Source: JBBPYC01 sp038200275
Lineage (GTDB): Bacteria > Pseudomonadota > Gammaproteobacteria > Burkholderiales > Burkholderiaceae_C
Length of the DNA stretch: 64,000 bases
Reading direction: 5' to 3'
NCBI GenBank assembly: GCA_038200275.1
Contig: JBBPYC010000075.1
Coordinates: forward strand, 1-64,000
Each line of letters starts with the position of its first letter. Within the stretch, counting starts at the first letter, position 1. The notes beneath the pieces were generated by a model that did no database searches, was not told the origin of the DNA, and was given only the letters and a program-made list of their open reading frames with translations. The position numbers and the translations under genes are program-made. Positions 28,082-36,732 of the stretch are shown piece after piece.

Positions 28082-30916
28082 TCAGAGGGCCGCTGCCGTC
28101 GCACGCATCAAGGCTTGACCGCCGCCGTAGCTCGATTGGTCAGCCGGCGTACCGCCTGCCGTGACGCGGATCGCGCAGTACTTGAACTCAGGAATCTTTG
28201 CATAGGGATCAAGTGCTGCATTGGTGAGCTTGTTGATCGCGGCTTCGTAGTAGCAGAACGGCACGAACACCGCGCCGCGCGGCGAGCTTTCATCGGCGCG
28301 TGCGTACAGCACCACCTCGCCGCGACGCGACTCGATCGTGATTGGAGCGCCCGGCTGAACGCCCATCGCGGCCAAGTCAAGTGGATGCACCAGTGCGACC
28401 GGATCGGGTTCCAGCGCATCGAGCACGCTTGCGCGACGGGTCATGCTGCCGGTGTGCCAGTGCTCGAGTACTCGCCCGGTGATCAACACCATCGGGTATT
28501 CGGCATCGGGCCGCTCAGCCGCTGGAATGATGTCGGCCGGCACGAACTTGGCCTTGCCGTCGGCGCGCAGGAATGACTCCGTGAACACCACCGGCTGGCC
28601 CGGGTCGCCTTCTTTCTCGCAAGGATAGGTGACCGCATGGTCGCGTTCGAGCCGGTCCCAGGTGATGCCGCCAATGCTCGGCATGTTGCGGCGCATCTCG
28701 TCGAACACTTCGCTGACGTGGCCGTAGTTCCAGTCAAGGCCCATGCGTTTCGCGATCTGCTGGATCAGCCATAGGTCCTGCCTTGCGTCGCCCGGTGGAT
28801 TGATGGCTTGACGGCCCATCTGCACCAAGCGGTCCGTGTTCGTGAAGCTGCCGGTCTTTTCAGGGAACGCGCTGGCCGGCAAAATCACGTCGGCGAGGTA
28901 CGCGGTTTCAGTCAGGAAAATGTCTTGCACCACCAGATGGTCGAGTGCGGCCAGCGACTCGCGCGCATGATTCGCGTCCGGGTCCGACATGGCAGGATTC
29001 TCGCCCTGTACGTACATGCCGTGGATGCCGCCTTTCTTGATCGCATGCATGACCTCGACCACGGTCAGACCGACCTGATCATCGAGCGAACCAGCGGGCA
29101 CGTTCCACGCCTTCTCGAAGCGCTCGCGCACCTTTGGATCGGACACGTGCTGGTAGTCCGGATACATCATCGGGATCAGGCCTGCATCGGACGCGCCCTG
29201 CACATTGTTCTGGCCACGCAAGGGATGCAAGCCGGTGCCGGGACGGCCGATCTGGCCCGTCATGAGTGCGAGCGCGATCAGGCAGCGCGCGTTGTCGGTG
29301 CCATGCACGTGTTGGCTGACACCCATGCCCCAGAGGATCATCGACCCTTTCGAAGTCGCATAAAGCCGCGCAACGTAACGGATCGTTTCGGCATCGATAC
29401 CGCAGATCGGCGCCATTGCCTCCGGGCTGTAGCCTTCGACGTTCTTTTTCAAGTCTTCGTAGCCGATCGTGCGGCTGGCGATGAATTCGGCGTCGACCAA
29501 GTTCTCGGTCACGATCACATGCATCATCGCGTTGAACAGCGCAACGTCGGTGTCTGCCTTGAACTGCAGGTGCCGGTGCGCTCGGCGCGCGAGGTCTGGC
29601 CGGCGCGGGTCGCAAACGATCAGCTTGGTGCCATTGGCCACTGCGTTCTTGATCCAGGTGGCGGCCACCGGGTGGTTCACGGTCGGGTTCGCGCCGACGA
29701 TCAATACCACTTCGGCTTTCGCTACGTCCATCACCGGATTGCTAACCGCACCCGACCCGATGCCTTCGAGCAGCGCGACGACAGAAGACGCATGGCACAG
29801 CCGCGTGCAGTGGTCAACGTTGTTGCTGCCAAAGCCGGTGCGCACAAGCTTCTGGAAGAGATACGCTTCCTCGTTACTGCCCTTGGCCGAACCAAAGCCA
29901 GCCAGCGACTTCTTGCCATACGTGTCACGGATCTCTGCCAGCTTGCCCCCCGCGAATTCCAGCGCCTCTTCCCAGCTCGCTTCACGGAACACATCCATTA
30001 CATGGTCTGGATCCATCACGAAGTCGCCGGTCTTCGGCACGCCTTTGCGCCGGATCAGCGGCACCGTAAGGCGCTGCGGGTGATGTGCGTAATCAAAACC
30101 ATAGCGGCCCTTCACGCACAGGCGGCCGTGATTCGACGGGCCATCGCGGCCGTTCACGAACAGGATCTTGTCATCCTTCACGTTGTAAGTGAGCTGACAG
30201 CCGACGCCGCAATAAGGGCAGACGGATTCGACCTGCTTGTCGGGCACCGTGAGCGCGACGTCGCGCGCGGGCATGAGCGCGCCAGTCGGACACGCCTGCA
30301 CGCATTCGCCGCACCCGACGCATGTCGATGCACCCATCGGGTCATCCATGTCGAACACGATCTTCGCGTGCTCGCCACGGAATGCGAGGCCGATCACGTC
30401 GTTCATCTGCTCGTCCCGACAGGCACGCAGGCAGCGCGTGCACTGGATGCAGGCGTCCAGGTTCACCGCCATGGCCGGATGCGACAGGTCGGACCGCACT
30501 TCCTCGCGCGCCGGAAAGCGCGGCCTGCCGACGTTCAACTTGACCGACCATTCGTCGAGTTCGTTATGCCGCGTGTAGTCGCGCTCCGGCATGTCGGACT
30601 GCAACAGCTCGAGCACCAGTTGCTGCGACTTGACGGCACGCTCGCTGTCGGTCGTGACCTTCATGCCGGCAGTAGGATAGCGGCAGCACGAAGGCGCCAG
30701 CACGCGCTCGCCGGCGATCTCGACCATGCACGCGCGGCAATTGCCGACGGTGTCCAGCCCGTCCATGTAGCACAAATGCGGAATCTCGATGCCCTGTGCT
30801 TGCGCGATCTTCAGCAAGGTCTCGTTGGAACGCACCTCGACAGCCTGACCATTCAGTTCGATGCTGACTGTGGGTGCATCCAGCATCGCGAGTTCGCTGC
30901 GGGTGATAGCGTTCAT
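28082..30916 (-). CDS. fdhA: NAD-dependent formate dehydrogenase, catalytic alpha subunit
   Basis: 944 residues. Order: an N-terminal [2Fe-2S] domain (CYMDGLDTVGNCRACMVE); a NuoG-like His/Cys cluster and two [4Fe-4S] motifs (CIQCTRCLRAC and CVGCGECVQACPTG); a further [4Fe-4S] cluster (CPYCGVGCQL); then the bis-MGD catalytic domain with the metal-ligating Cys in RLCHASSV and the C-terminal molybdopterin-binding domain. It oxidises formate to CO2 in the cytoplasm. The ligand is Cys, not selenocysteine. Metal (Mo or W) cannot be read from sequence. The start overlaps the beta-subunit stop by four bases. In this island it consumes the formate made from oxalate. Confidence 0.96.
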   Translation of the reverse strand: MNAITRSELAMLDAPTVSIELNGQAVEVRSNETLLKIAQAQGIEIPHLCYMDGLDTVGNCRACMVEIAGERVLAPSCCRYPTAGMKVTTDSERAVKSQQLVLELLQSDMPERDYTRHNELDEWSVKLNVGRPRFPAREEVRSDLSHPAMAVNLDACIQCTRCLRACRDEQMNDVIGLAFRGEHAKIVFDMDDPMGASTCVGCGECVQACPTGALMPARDVALTVPDKQVESVCPYCGVGCQLTYNVKDDKILFVNGRDGPSNHGRLCVKGRYGFDYAHHPQRLTVPLIRRKGVPKTGDFVMDPDHVMDVFREASWEEALEFAGGKLAEIRDTYGKKSLAGFGSAKGSNEEAYLFQKLVRTGFGSNNVDHCTRLCHASSVVALLEGIGSGAVSNPVMDVAKAEVVLIVGANPTVNHPVAATWIKNAVANGTKLIVCDPRRPDLARRAHRHLQFKADTDVALFNAMMHVIVTENLVDAEFIASRTIGYEDLKKNVEGYSPEAMAPICGIDAETIRYVARLYATSKGSMILWGMGVSQHVHGTDNARCLIALALMTGQIGRPGTGLHPLRGQNNVQGASDAGLIPMMYPDYQHVSDPKVRERFEKAWNVPAGSLDDQVGLTVVEVMHAIKKGGIHGMYVQGENPAMSDPDANHARESLAALDHLVVQDIFLTETAYLADVILPASAFPEKTGSFTNTDRLVQMGRQAINPPGDARQDLWLIQQIAKRMGLDWNYGHVSEVFDEMRRNMPSIGGITWDRLERDHAVTYPCEKEGDPGQPVVFTESFLRADGKAKFVPADIIPAAERPDAEYPMVLITGRVLEHWHTGSMTRRASVLDALEPDPVALVHPLDLAAMGVQPGAPITIESRRGEVVLYARADESSPRGAVFVPFCYYEAAINKLTNAALDPYAKIPEFKYCAIRVTAGGTPADQSSYGGGQALMRATAAAL

Positions 30917-32619
30917 GGCGTGTCCTTTAGCTCTTCGGGAAAGTACTTGACTACGCAGTCGAACGGGTTCGGTGCGGCTTGGCCCAGACCGCAGATCGAT
31001 GCGTCACGCATGACCAATGACAAATCGGCGAGCAGGTCCAGGTCCCACTTCGGCTGCTCAATCAGCGCGAGCGCTTTGGCGGTGCCGTTGCGGCACGGCG
31101 TACATTGGCCGCAAGACTCTTCCTTGAAGAAACGCAATGTATTGCGCGCAGCGTCGGTTGCAGTGTCTTTGTCGGACAGTACAACCACGGCAGCAGAGCC
31201 GATGAAGCAGCCGTACGGTTGCAAGGTATCGAAGTCGAGCGGAATGTCGTTCATCGACGCCGGCAGGATGCCGCCCGAAGCGCCGCCGGGCAAATAGCCG
31301 TAGAACGCGTGACCGGGCAGCATGCCACCGCAGTGGTCATCGATCAGCGCCTGAATCGTGATTCCTGCAGGTGCGAGCTTGACGCCCGGCTCCTTCACTC
31401 GGCCGGACACCGAAAACGAGCGCAGGCCTTTCCTGCCGTTTACGCCTTGCGCGGCGAACCACGCGCCACCTTTTTCAACCAGCTCCCGCACCCAGTAGAG
31501 CGTCTCGAAGTTGTGCTCCAGCGTCGGCCGGCCGAACAAACCGATCTGCGCAACATAGGGCGGCCGCAAGCGGGGCATGCCGCGCTTGCCTTCGATCGAT
31601 TCGATCATCGCCGACTCTTCGCCGCAAATGTATGCGCCGGCGCCGCGGCGCAAGATCAGCTGGGGCATGTTAGCTATCGGCGGGTCGGCTTGCAGCTTTG
31701 CCAGTTCGGATTCCAGCAACGCGCGGCAACCATGGTACTCGTCGCGCAGGTAGACATAACACTGTTCGATGCCGACCGCCCAGGCTGCAATCAGCATGCC
31801 TTCAACGAAACGATGCGGGTCGCGCTCCAACAGAGTGCGGTCCTTGAACGTGCCAGGCTCGCCTTCGTCAATATTGACCGCCATCAGGCGCGGACCGGGC
31901 TCGGCGCGCACGATACGCCACTTGCGGCCGGTTGGAAAGCCAGCGCCGCCGAGGCCGCGCAGATTCGAGTCTTCCAGCATCTTGATGATGGATTCGACGT
32001 CACGCTCACCGTTGATGCAAGCCTGCAACAGCGCGTAGCCGCCGCTTGCGAGATAGGCGGCGTAGTCGATGAAACCGACTGGGCGATCGGCCGTCTCACC
32101 GGACCGGACCTTGGCAACGATCTGCTCGACGGTCGCATTTGGCACCGGATGTTGTCCAACGACGGCTGCAGGCGCCTGCTCGCACCGCCCAATGCAAGGT
32201 GCGGCAAGCACACGAACTTCCCGGCCGAGCAACGCCGGCAGCTTGTCGAGCAACGCACGCGCGCCGGCCATTTCACAGGACAAGCCATCACAGACTCGCA
32301 CGGTCAGGGCAGGCGGCGCCAATTGACCCTCCTTGACCACGTCGAAGTGATGATAGAAGGTAGCGACTTCATACACCTCGGTCTGTGCCATCCGCATTTC
32401 ATCGGCCAGCGCGGCCAGATGGGCGGCAGATAAATGACCGAAGCTGTCCTGCAGCTTGTGCAGATGCTCGATCAACAGATCAGCGCGGCGTGGCTCATCG
32501 CCCAGCAGCCGCTGCACATCGGCCAGCGCTGCGGGATCGACACGGCGTCCCTTGGGCGCCTGCCGCTTGCGCTTTTTGCCGTCCTGTCCGGCGGCGATGG
32601 GGATGATTCGATGCTCCAA
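30913..32619 (-). CDS. fdhB: Formate dehydrogenase beta subunit, fused NuoE-NuoF type
   Basis: 568 residues joining two modules. Residues about 35-170 are NuoE-like (thioredoxin fold [2Fe-2S]: CDGLSCEMAG then CIGRCEQAP). Residues about 200-560 are NuoF-like, with the FMN/NAD site GLGGAGFPTGRKW, GAGAYICGEESAMIESIEG and the [4Fe-4S] motif ESCGQCTPCRNG. It passes electrons from the alpha subunit to NAD+. The fusion is the arrangement of the Methylorubrum Fdh1 enzyme, whereas FdsABG-type enzymes split it into two genes. A basic linker (KKRKRQAPKGRR) opens the protein. Confidence 0.95.
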   Translation of the reverse strand: MEHRIIPIAAGQDGKKRKRQAPKGRRVDPAALADVQRLLGDEPRRADLLIEHLHKLQDSFGHLSAAHLAALADEMRMAQTEVYEVATFYHHFDVVKEGQLAPPALTVRVCDGLSCEMAGARALLDKLPALLGREVRVLAAPCIGRCEQAPAAVVGQHPVPNATVEQIVAKVRSGETADRPVGFIDYAAYLASGGYALLQACINGERDVESIIKMLEDSNLRGLGGAGFPTGRKWRIVRAEPGPRLMAVNIDEGEPGTFKDRTLLERDPHRFVEGMLIAAWAVGIEQCYVYLRDEYHGCRALLESELAKLQADPPIANMPQLILRRGAGAYICGEESAMIESIEGKRGMPRLRPPYVAQIGLFGRPTLEHNFETLYWVRELVEKGGAWFAAQGVNGRKGLRSFSVSGRVKEPGVKLAPAGITIQALIDDHCGGMLPGHAFYGYLPGGASGGILPASMNDIPLDFDTLQPYGCFIGSAAVVVLSDKDTATDAARNTLRFFKEESCGQCTPCRNGTAKALALIEQPKWDLDLLADLSLVMRDASICGLGQAAPNPFDCVVKYFPEELKDTP

Positions 32620-32727
32620 TTTGACTCCCTGTCGTCTCTACATTCCCCTGCTGTGCATCTCGCACCAAACGCTTGAGGAGGAAATGGCTCGTGCCACGGT
32701 CCTCCTGCGCCTCTTCAAAAGCCTTGA

Positions 32728-34869
32728 CTACAGCAAGCCCGCACCGCGCGCCCACTGATATTTTGCGCCCAGCACTGCCACCGGGATCTCGCAAGAGTAG
32801 GCATAAGCCGGAATGCCGTGCTCGTACAAATACTGGGCAGCTTCTTCGACTTGTACGTCGCCAGCCAACGAGGCCACGATCGGTTTGTCGATGCCCTTGG
32901 CTCGCATTTCGTCACGCGCCTCGACCATGATTTTCGCGAACACCATCGGCGGGGTGACGATGGTGTGCCAATACCCCAGGATCAGCGCATGAATGCGGGG
33001 GTCAGACAGACCCAGCAGCACGGTGTTCTTGTACGTCTGCGGCGGCTCGCCGCCGGTAATGTCCACCGGATTGCCCGCCGCGCCGAACGGCGGGATGAAT
33101 TTGCGGAACGCAGCGTCCAGATCGGCCGGCATGGCCATCAGCTTGAGGTTGTTGTCCACGCAGGCATCGGACAGCAACACACCCGAGCCGCCAGCGCCGG
33201 TGATGATCACCACGTTCTCGCCTTTGGGCGTCGGTAGCACCGGCACGCCGCGCGCGAAGTCAAGCAAGTCACGCAGGCTGCGTGCACGGATCACGCCGGA
33301 TTGCCTGAGCACGTCTTCGTAGATCTTGTCGTTGCCGGCCAAGGCACCGGTGTGTGAGCTTGCCGCTTTCGCGCCGGCCGACGTGCGCCCCGCCTTGAGC
33401 ATGATGACCGGCTTTTTCTTTGAAACCCGTTTGGCCACTTCGGCAAACGCGCGGCCGTCCTTCAGGTCTTCGCAGTGTTGTGCGATCACCGTGGTGTTCG
33501 GGTCTTGTTCAAAGAAGATCAGCAGATCGTCTTCGTCGATGTCCGATTTGTTGCCCAGGCCGACGATGGCCGACACGCCCATCTTGGCCGAGCGGCTGAA
33601 CCCGATGATGGCCATGCCGATACCGCCGGACTGCGATGACAACGCGGTCGAGCCTTTCACGTCATAGGCGGTGCAGAAGGTGGCGCACAAGTTGGCCGGC
33701 GTGTAGTAGAAGCCGTAGATGTTCGGCCCCATCAGGCGGATGTCGTACTTGCGGCCGATGCGGATCAACTCTTCCTGCATCTCGTGCTCACCGGTCTCGG
33801 CAAAACCAGACGGGATCAGCACCGCGCCGGCAATCTTCTTCTCGCCACATTCGGTAAGCGCGCCCGCCACCAATTTGGCAGGGATCGCAAACACGGCTGT
33901 GTCGATCTCACCCGGCACATCCTTCACACTTTTGTAGGCTTTGTAGCCCATGATCTCGGCGGCCTTCGGGTGAATCGGATAGATGTCTCCCTTGTAGCCG
34001 CCGTTGATCAGATTCTTCATGACCGAATTGCCGATCTTGCCTTCCTCGGCGGAAGCACCGATCACGGCCAATGACTTCGGCTGCATGATTCGTCGCATCG
34101 AAGCGAGCACCTGGTCTTCCGGCGGACGGTAGCGCGGCGCCTTCGGCGTGAAATCAACCACGATGCGCACGTCGGCGGCGATTGCGCCGTCCTTGCTTGC
34201 GAACACTGGGTTCAAGTCCATCTCGGAGATTTCTGGGAAGTCGCTGACGAGCTGGCTGACCCGCACGATCAGATCCGACAACGCCTCCCGGTTCACCGGA
34301 TCGCTGCCGCGCACGCCCTTGAGCATCTCGGCGGCCTGGATGCCATCAAGCATCGAGATGGCATCTTCCTTGGTGGCTGGCGCCAGTCGGAACGTGATGT
34401 CTTTAAGCACTTCCACCAGCACGCCGCCCAAGCCGAATGCCACCAGTTTGCCGAAGCTGTCATCGGTCACGGCGCCGACAATGACTTCCTGGCCGCCCTT
34501 GATCATCTGCTGGACCTGCACGCCGACGATCTGCGCATCGCTCTTGTACTTCTTGGCGTTGGCCAAAATCGTGTCGTAGCCCTTGGCCGCTTCGTCCGCG
34601 CTCTGCACGCCCACCAGCACACCGCCGGCTTCCGTCTTGTGCAGGATGTCGGGCGAGACGATCTTCATGACCACCGGGAAACCCATCGACGCGGCGAGTT
34701 TCTGGGCTTCGGCGGCGCTGGTCGCAACGCCTTCCTGGGGCACCGAAATCCCGTACGCGTCGCAGACCTGCTTGCCCTCGGGCGCGGTGAGTGAATCGCG
34801 CCCGGCAGATTTGACCGCGTCCAGGATCTTACGGACCTGCTGCTTGATTTGTTCGCTGTTGTTTTGCAT
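32728..34869 (-). CDS. ATP-grasp acyl-CoA ligase (NDP-forming), likely oxalate-activating
   Basis: 713 residues in the order ATP-grasp domain (about 25-230), CoA-binding Rossmann domain (about 255-360, PKSLAVIGASAEEGKIGNSV) and succinyl-CoA-ligase-like domain (about 370-620). SSHTGALAGND provides the phospho-His motif and ALSSQSGGIGMAI the conserved Ser/Gly loop. Such enzymes make an acyl-CoA from acid, CoA and ATP, releasing ADP. Placed directly after frc and before the formate dehydrogenase genes, it may form oxalyl-CoA or another CoA donor to prime Frc. This substrate is inferred from context; acetate or another small acid is possible. Confidence 0.85.
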   Translation of the reverse strand: MQNNSEQIKQQVRKILDAVKSAGRDSLTAPEGKQVCDAYGISVPQEGVATSAAEAQKLAASMGFPVVMKIVSPDILHKTEAGGVLVGVQSADEAAKGYDTILANAKKYKSDAQIVGVQVQQMIKGGQEVIVGAVTDDSFGKLVAFGLGGVLVEVLKDITFRLAPATKEDAISMLDGIQAAEMLKGVRGSDPVNREALSDLIVRVSQLVSDFPEISEMDLNPVFASKDGAIAADVRIVVDFTPKAPRYRPPEDQVLASMRRIMQPKSLAVIGASAEEGKIGNSVMKNLINGGYKGDIYPIHPKAAEIMGYKAYKSVKDVPGEIDTAVFAIPAKLVAGALTECGEKKIAGAVLIPSGFAETGEHEMQEELIRIGRKYDIRLMGPNIYGFYYTPANLCATFCTAYDVKGSTALSSQSGGIGMAIIGFSRSAKMGVSAIVGLGNKSDIDEDDLLIFFEQDPNTTVIAQHCEDLKDGRAFAEVAKRVSKKKPVIMLKAGRTSAGAKAASSHTGALAGNDKIYEDVLRQSGVIRARSLRDLLDFARGVPVLPTPKGENVVIITGAGGSGVLLSDACVDNNLKLMAMPADLDAAFRKFIPPFGAAGNPVDITGGEPPQTYKNTVLLGLSDPRIHALILGYWHTIVTPPMVFAKIMVEARDEMRAKGIDKPIVASLAGDVQVEEAAQYLYEHGIPAYAYSCEIPVAVLGAKYQWARGAGLL

Positions 34870-34919
34870 GAGAAACCCTTTGAGAAAAAACTGTTCGTGC
34901 GGTTGCGGAAACGTTCGCC

Positions 34920-36167
34920 TTAGACGACCTTTTCGGCGCGCAGGTCAGCGATCTGCTGGCTGCTGTAGCCGAGCTGTTCAAGCACTTCTTCGGTGTGTTC
35001 GCCAAGCAGGGGTGAGCGCTTCACTTCCGTGGCGCTGTCGGACAGCTTGATCGGATTGCCCACGGTCAGGTACTTGCCGCGGGTGGGGTGATCGACTTCG
35101 ACCACGGTGCCGGTGGCGCGCAACGACTGGTCCTCGGCAATCTCCTTCATCGACAGAATCGGGCCGCAGGGGATGTCGAACTTGTTGAGGATGTCCATCG
35201 CCTCGAATTTGGTCTTGGTCATGGTCCATTCTTCGATCCGCGCAAAGATCGACTTCAAATGCGGCAGCCGCGCAGTAGGCGTTGCATAGTTCGGATCGGT
35301 GATCCAGCCCTCTTCGCCAATCACCTTACAGATGGCGGTCCAGACCGGCGCCTGGGTGATGAAGTAGATGTAGGCGTTCGGGTCCTGCTGCCAGCCCTTG
35401 CACTTCAAGATCCAGCCCGGCTGTCCGCCGCCTGAGGCATTGCCGGCGCGCGGCACTGCCTCGCCGAAACCCACATCGGGATATTGTGGGTATTCCTTCA
35501 TCTCGCCGTTGCGATCGAGACGCTGCTGATCGCGCAGCTTGACCCGGCAAAGGTTGAGCACGGCGTCCTGCATGGCGGCTTGCACACGCTGGCCGCGGCC
35601 GGTGACCGTGCGCTGAAACAACGCGGTGACGATGCCCAGCGCCAAATGCAGGCCGGTCCCGCTGTCGCCGATCTGCGCGCCAGTAACCGTCGGCGGGCCG
35701 TCGTCGAAACCGGTAGTGGAGGCGGAGCCGCCGGCGCACTGGGCGACGTTTTCATACACCTTGCAGTCCACGTACGGCCCGGGGCCAAAGCCCTTGATCG
35801 ACGCCACGATCATCTTCGGGTTGATCTCCTGGATTCGTTCCCAGCTGAAGCCCATGCGGTCAAGCGCACCTGGCGCAAAGTTCTCGACCAGCACGTCGCA
35901 CTGCTTGATCAGCGTGATCAGCACCTCCTTGCCTTTCGGATTCTTGGTGTCCAGCGTGATCGATCGCTTGTTGCTGTTGAGCATCGTGAAATACAGGCTG
36001 TCGACATCGGGAATGTCGCGCAGCTGGCCGCGTGTGGCATCACCTTCGCCGGCCCGCTCGACTTTGATCACATCGGCGCCAAACCAGGCCAGCAACTGGG
36101 TACAGGTGGGGCCCGACTGCACGTGCGTGAAATCGAGAATCTTGACGCCTTCTAATGCCTTGCTCAT
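34920..36167 (-). CDS. frc: Formyl-CoA:oxalate CoA-transferase
   Basis: 415 residues of the class III CoA-transferase family. The start MSKALEGVKILDFTHVQSGPTCTQLLAWFGADVIKVER and SLYFTMLNSNKRSITLDTKNPKGKE closely follow Oxalobacter Frc. The catalytic Asp is in AQIGDSGTGLHLALG (about 165-180), and the glycine loop NASGGGQPGWILKCKGW is the Frc-specific block covering the active site. It moves CoA from formyl-CoA to oxalate, giving oxalyl-CoA and formate. It lies between the PAS gene and the CoA-ligase gene. Confidence 0.96.
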   Translation of the reverse strand: MSKALEGVKILDFTHVQSGPTCTQLLAWFGADVIKVERAGEGDATRGQLRDIPDVDSLYFTMLNSNKRSITLDTKNPKGKEVLITLIKQCDVLVENFAPGALDRMGFSWERIQEINPKMIVASIKGFGPGPYVDCKVYENVAQCAGGSASTTGFDDGPPTVTGAQIGDSGTGLHLALGIVTALFQRTVTGRGQRVQAAMQDAVLNLCRVKLRDQQRLDRNGEMKEYPQYPDVGFGEAVPRAGNASGGGQPGWILKCKGWQQDPNAYIYFITQAPVWTAICKVIGEEGWITDPNYATPTARLPHLKSIFARIEEWTMTKTKFEAMDILNKFDIPCGPILSMKEIAEDQSLRATGTVVEVDHPTRGKYLTVGNPIKLSDSATEVKRSPLLGEHTEEVLEQLGYSSQQIADLRAEKVV

Positions 36168-36210
36168 GACGATCTTTCGCTGTTCAATAAAAAGTGGGGG
36201 AGAAATGGAT

Positions 36211-36651
36211 TCAGGGATTCGCAGCCGGCGTGCCCGCTTCGACTTCTGCCAACCGTTTGCGCAACGCCCGCTCGTCGTTGAAGCGCTGCGTGTCGTCGCG
36301 GATCACCGAGACGATGGCACTGACCGCATGGTTCTCATCGAACAGCAGCGCCACCGTGAACGCGATGGAGAGTCCACTGCCGTCCTTGCGAACGGCCGGT
36401 ACGCGTAGCAGTTCATGGCCATACTTGGTGACACCGGTGGCCATGCACTTGTCGTAGCCGTCCCAGTGCCGCTTGCGTAATCGATCCGGGACGATCAGGT
36501 CAAGTGATTGCCCCAGCGCTTCGTGTTCGCTGAACCCGAACAGCCGCTCGGCGCCGGGATTCCACAACGCGATCTTGCCGCTTGCATTGGCCACGATCAC
36601 CGCGTCGCCAATGGCGTTGACGAGTTCCCTGCAGTCGATGTTCGTGTCCAT
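36211..36651 (-). CDS. Free-standing PAS-domain protein in the oxalate operon
   Basis: 146 residues from ATG 36651. One PAS fold covers about residues 8-120: NAIGDAVIVANASGKIALWNPGAERLFGFSEHEALGQSLDLIVP, the pattern DRLRKRHWDGY, and GSGLSIAFTVALLFDENHAVSAIVSVIRDD. A short charged helix follows. There is no kinase, HTH or other output domain. It lies 81 bases after oxc and 43 before frc, on the same strand. It may sense a ligand or redox state and act through a partner, or bind a pathway metabolite; nothing in the sequence decides this. Confidence 0.85.
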   Translation of the reverse strand: MDTNIDCRELVNAIGDAVIVANASGKIALWNPGAERLFGFSEHEALGQSLDLIVPDRLRKRHWDGYDKCMATGVTKYGHELLRVPAVRKDGSGLSIAFTVALLFDENHAVSAIVSVIRDDTQRFNDERALRKRLAEVEAGTPAANP

Positions 36652-36732
36652 GCTTTGACGTGGTGCGAAACGTGGAGAGCAGGCACTGGAAACCGGCTCC
36701 GGCATTCCGGACTGCGCAGCTACCAATGCCGA

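Noticed and set aside
28808..31297. 829-codon open frame opposite the formate dehydrogenase genes
   Set aside because: Shadow of two well-supported genes; composition is His/Arg/Val-rich and unlike real proteins here.
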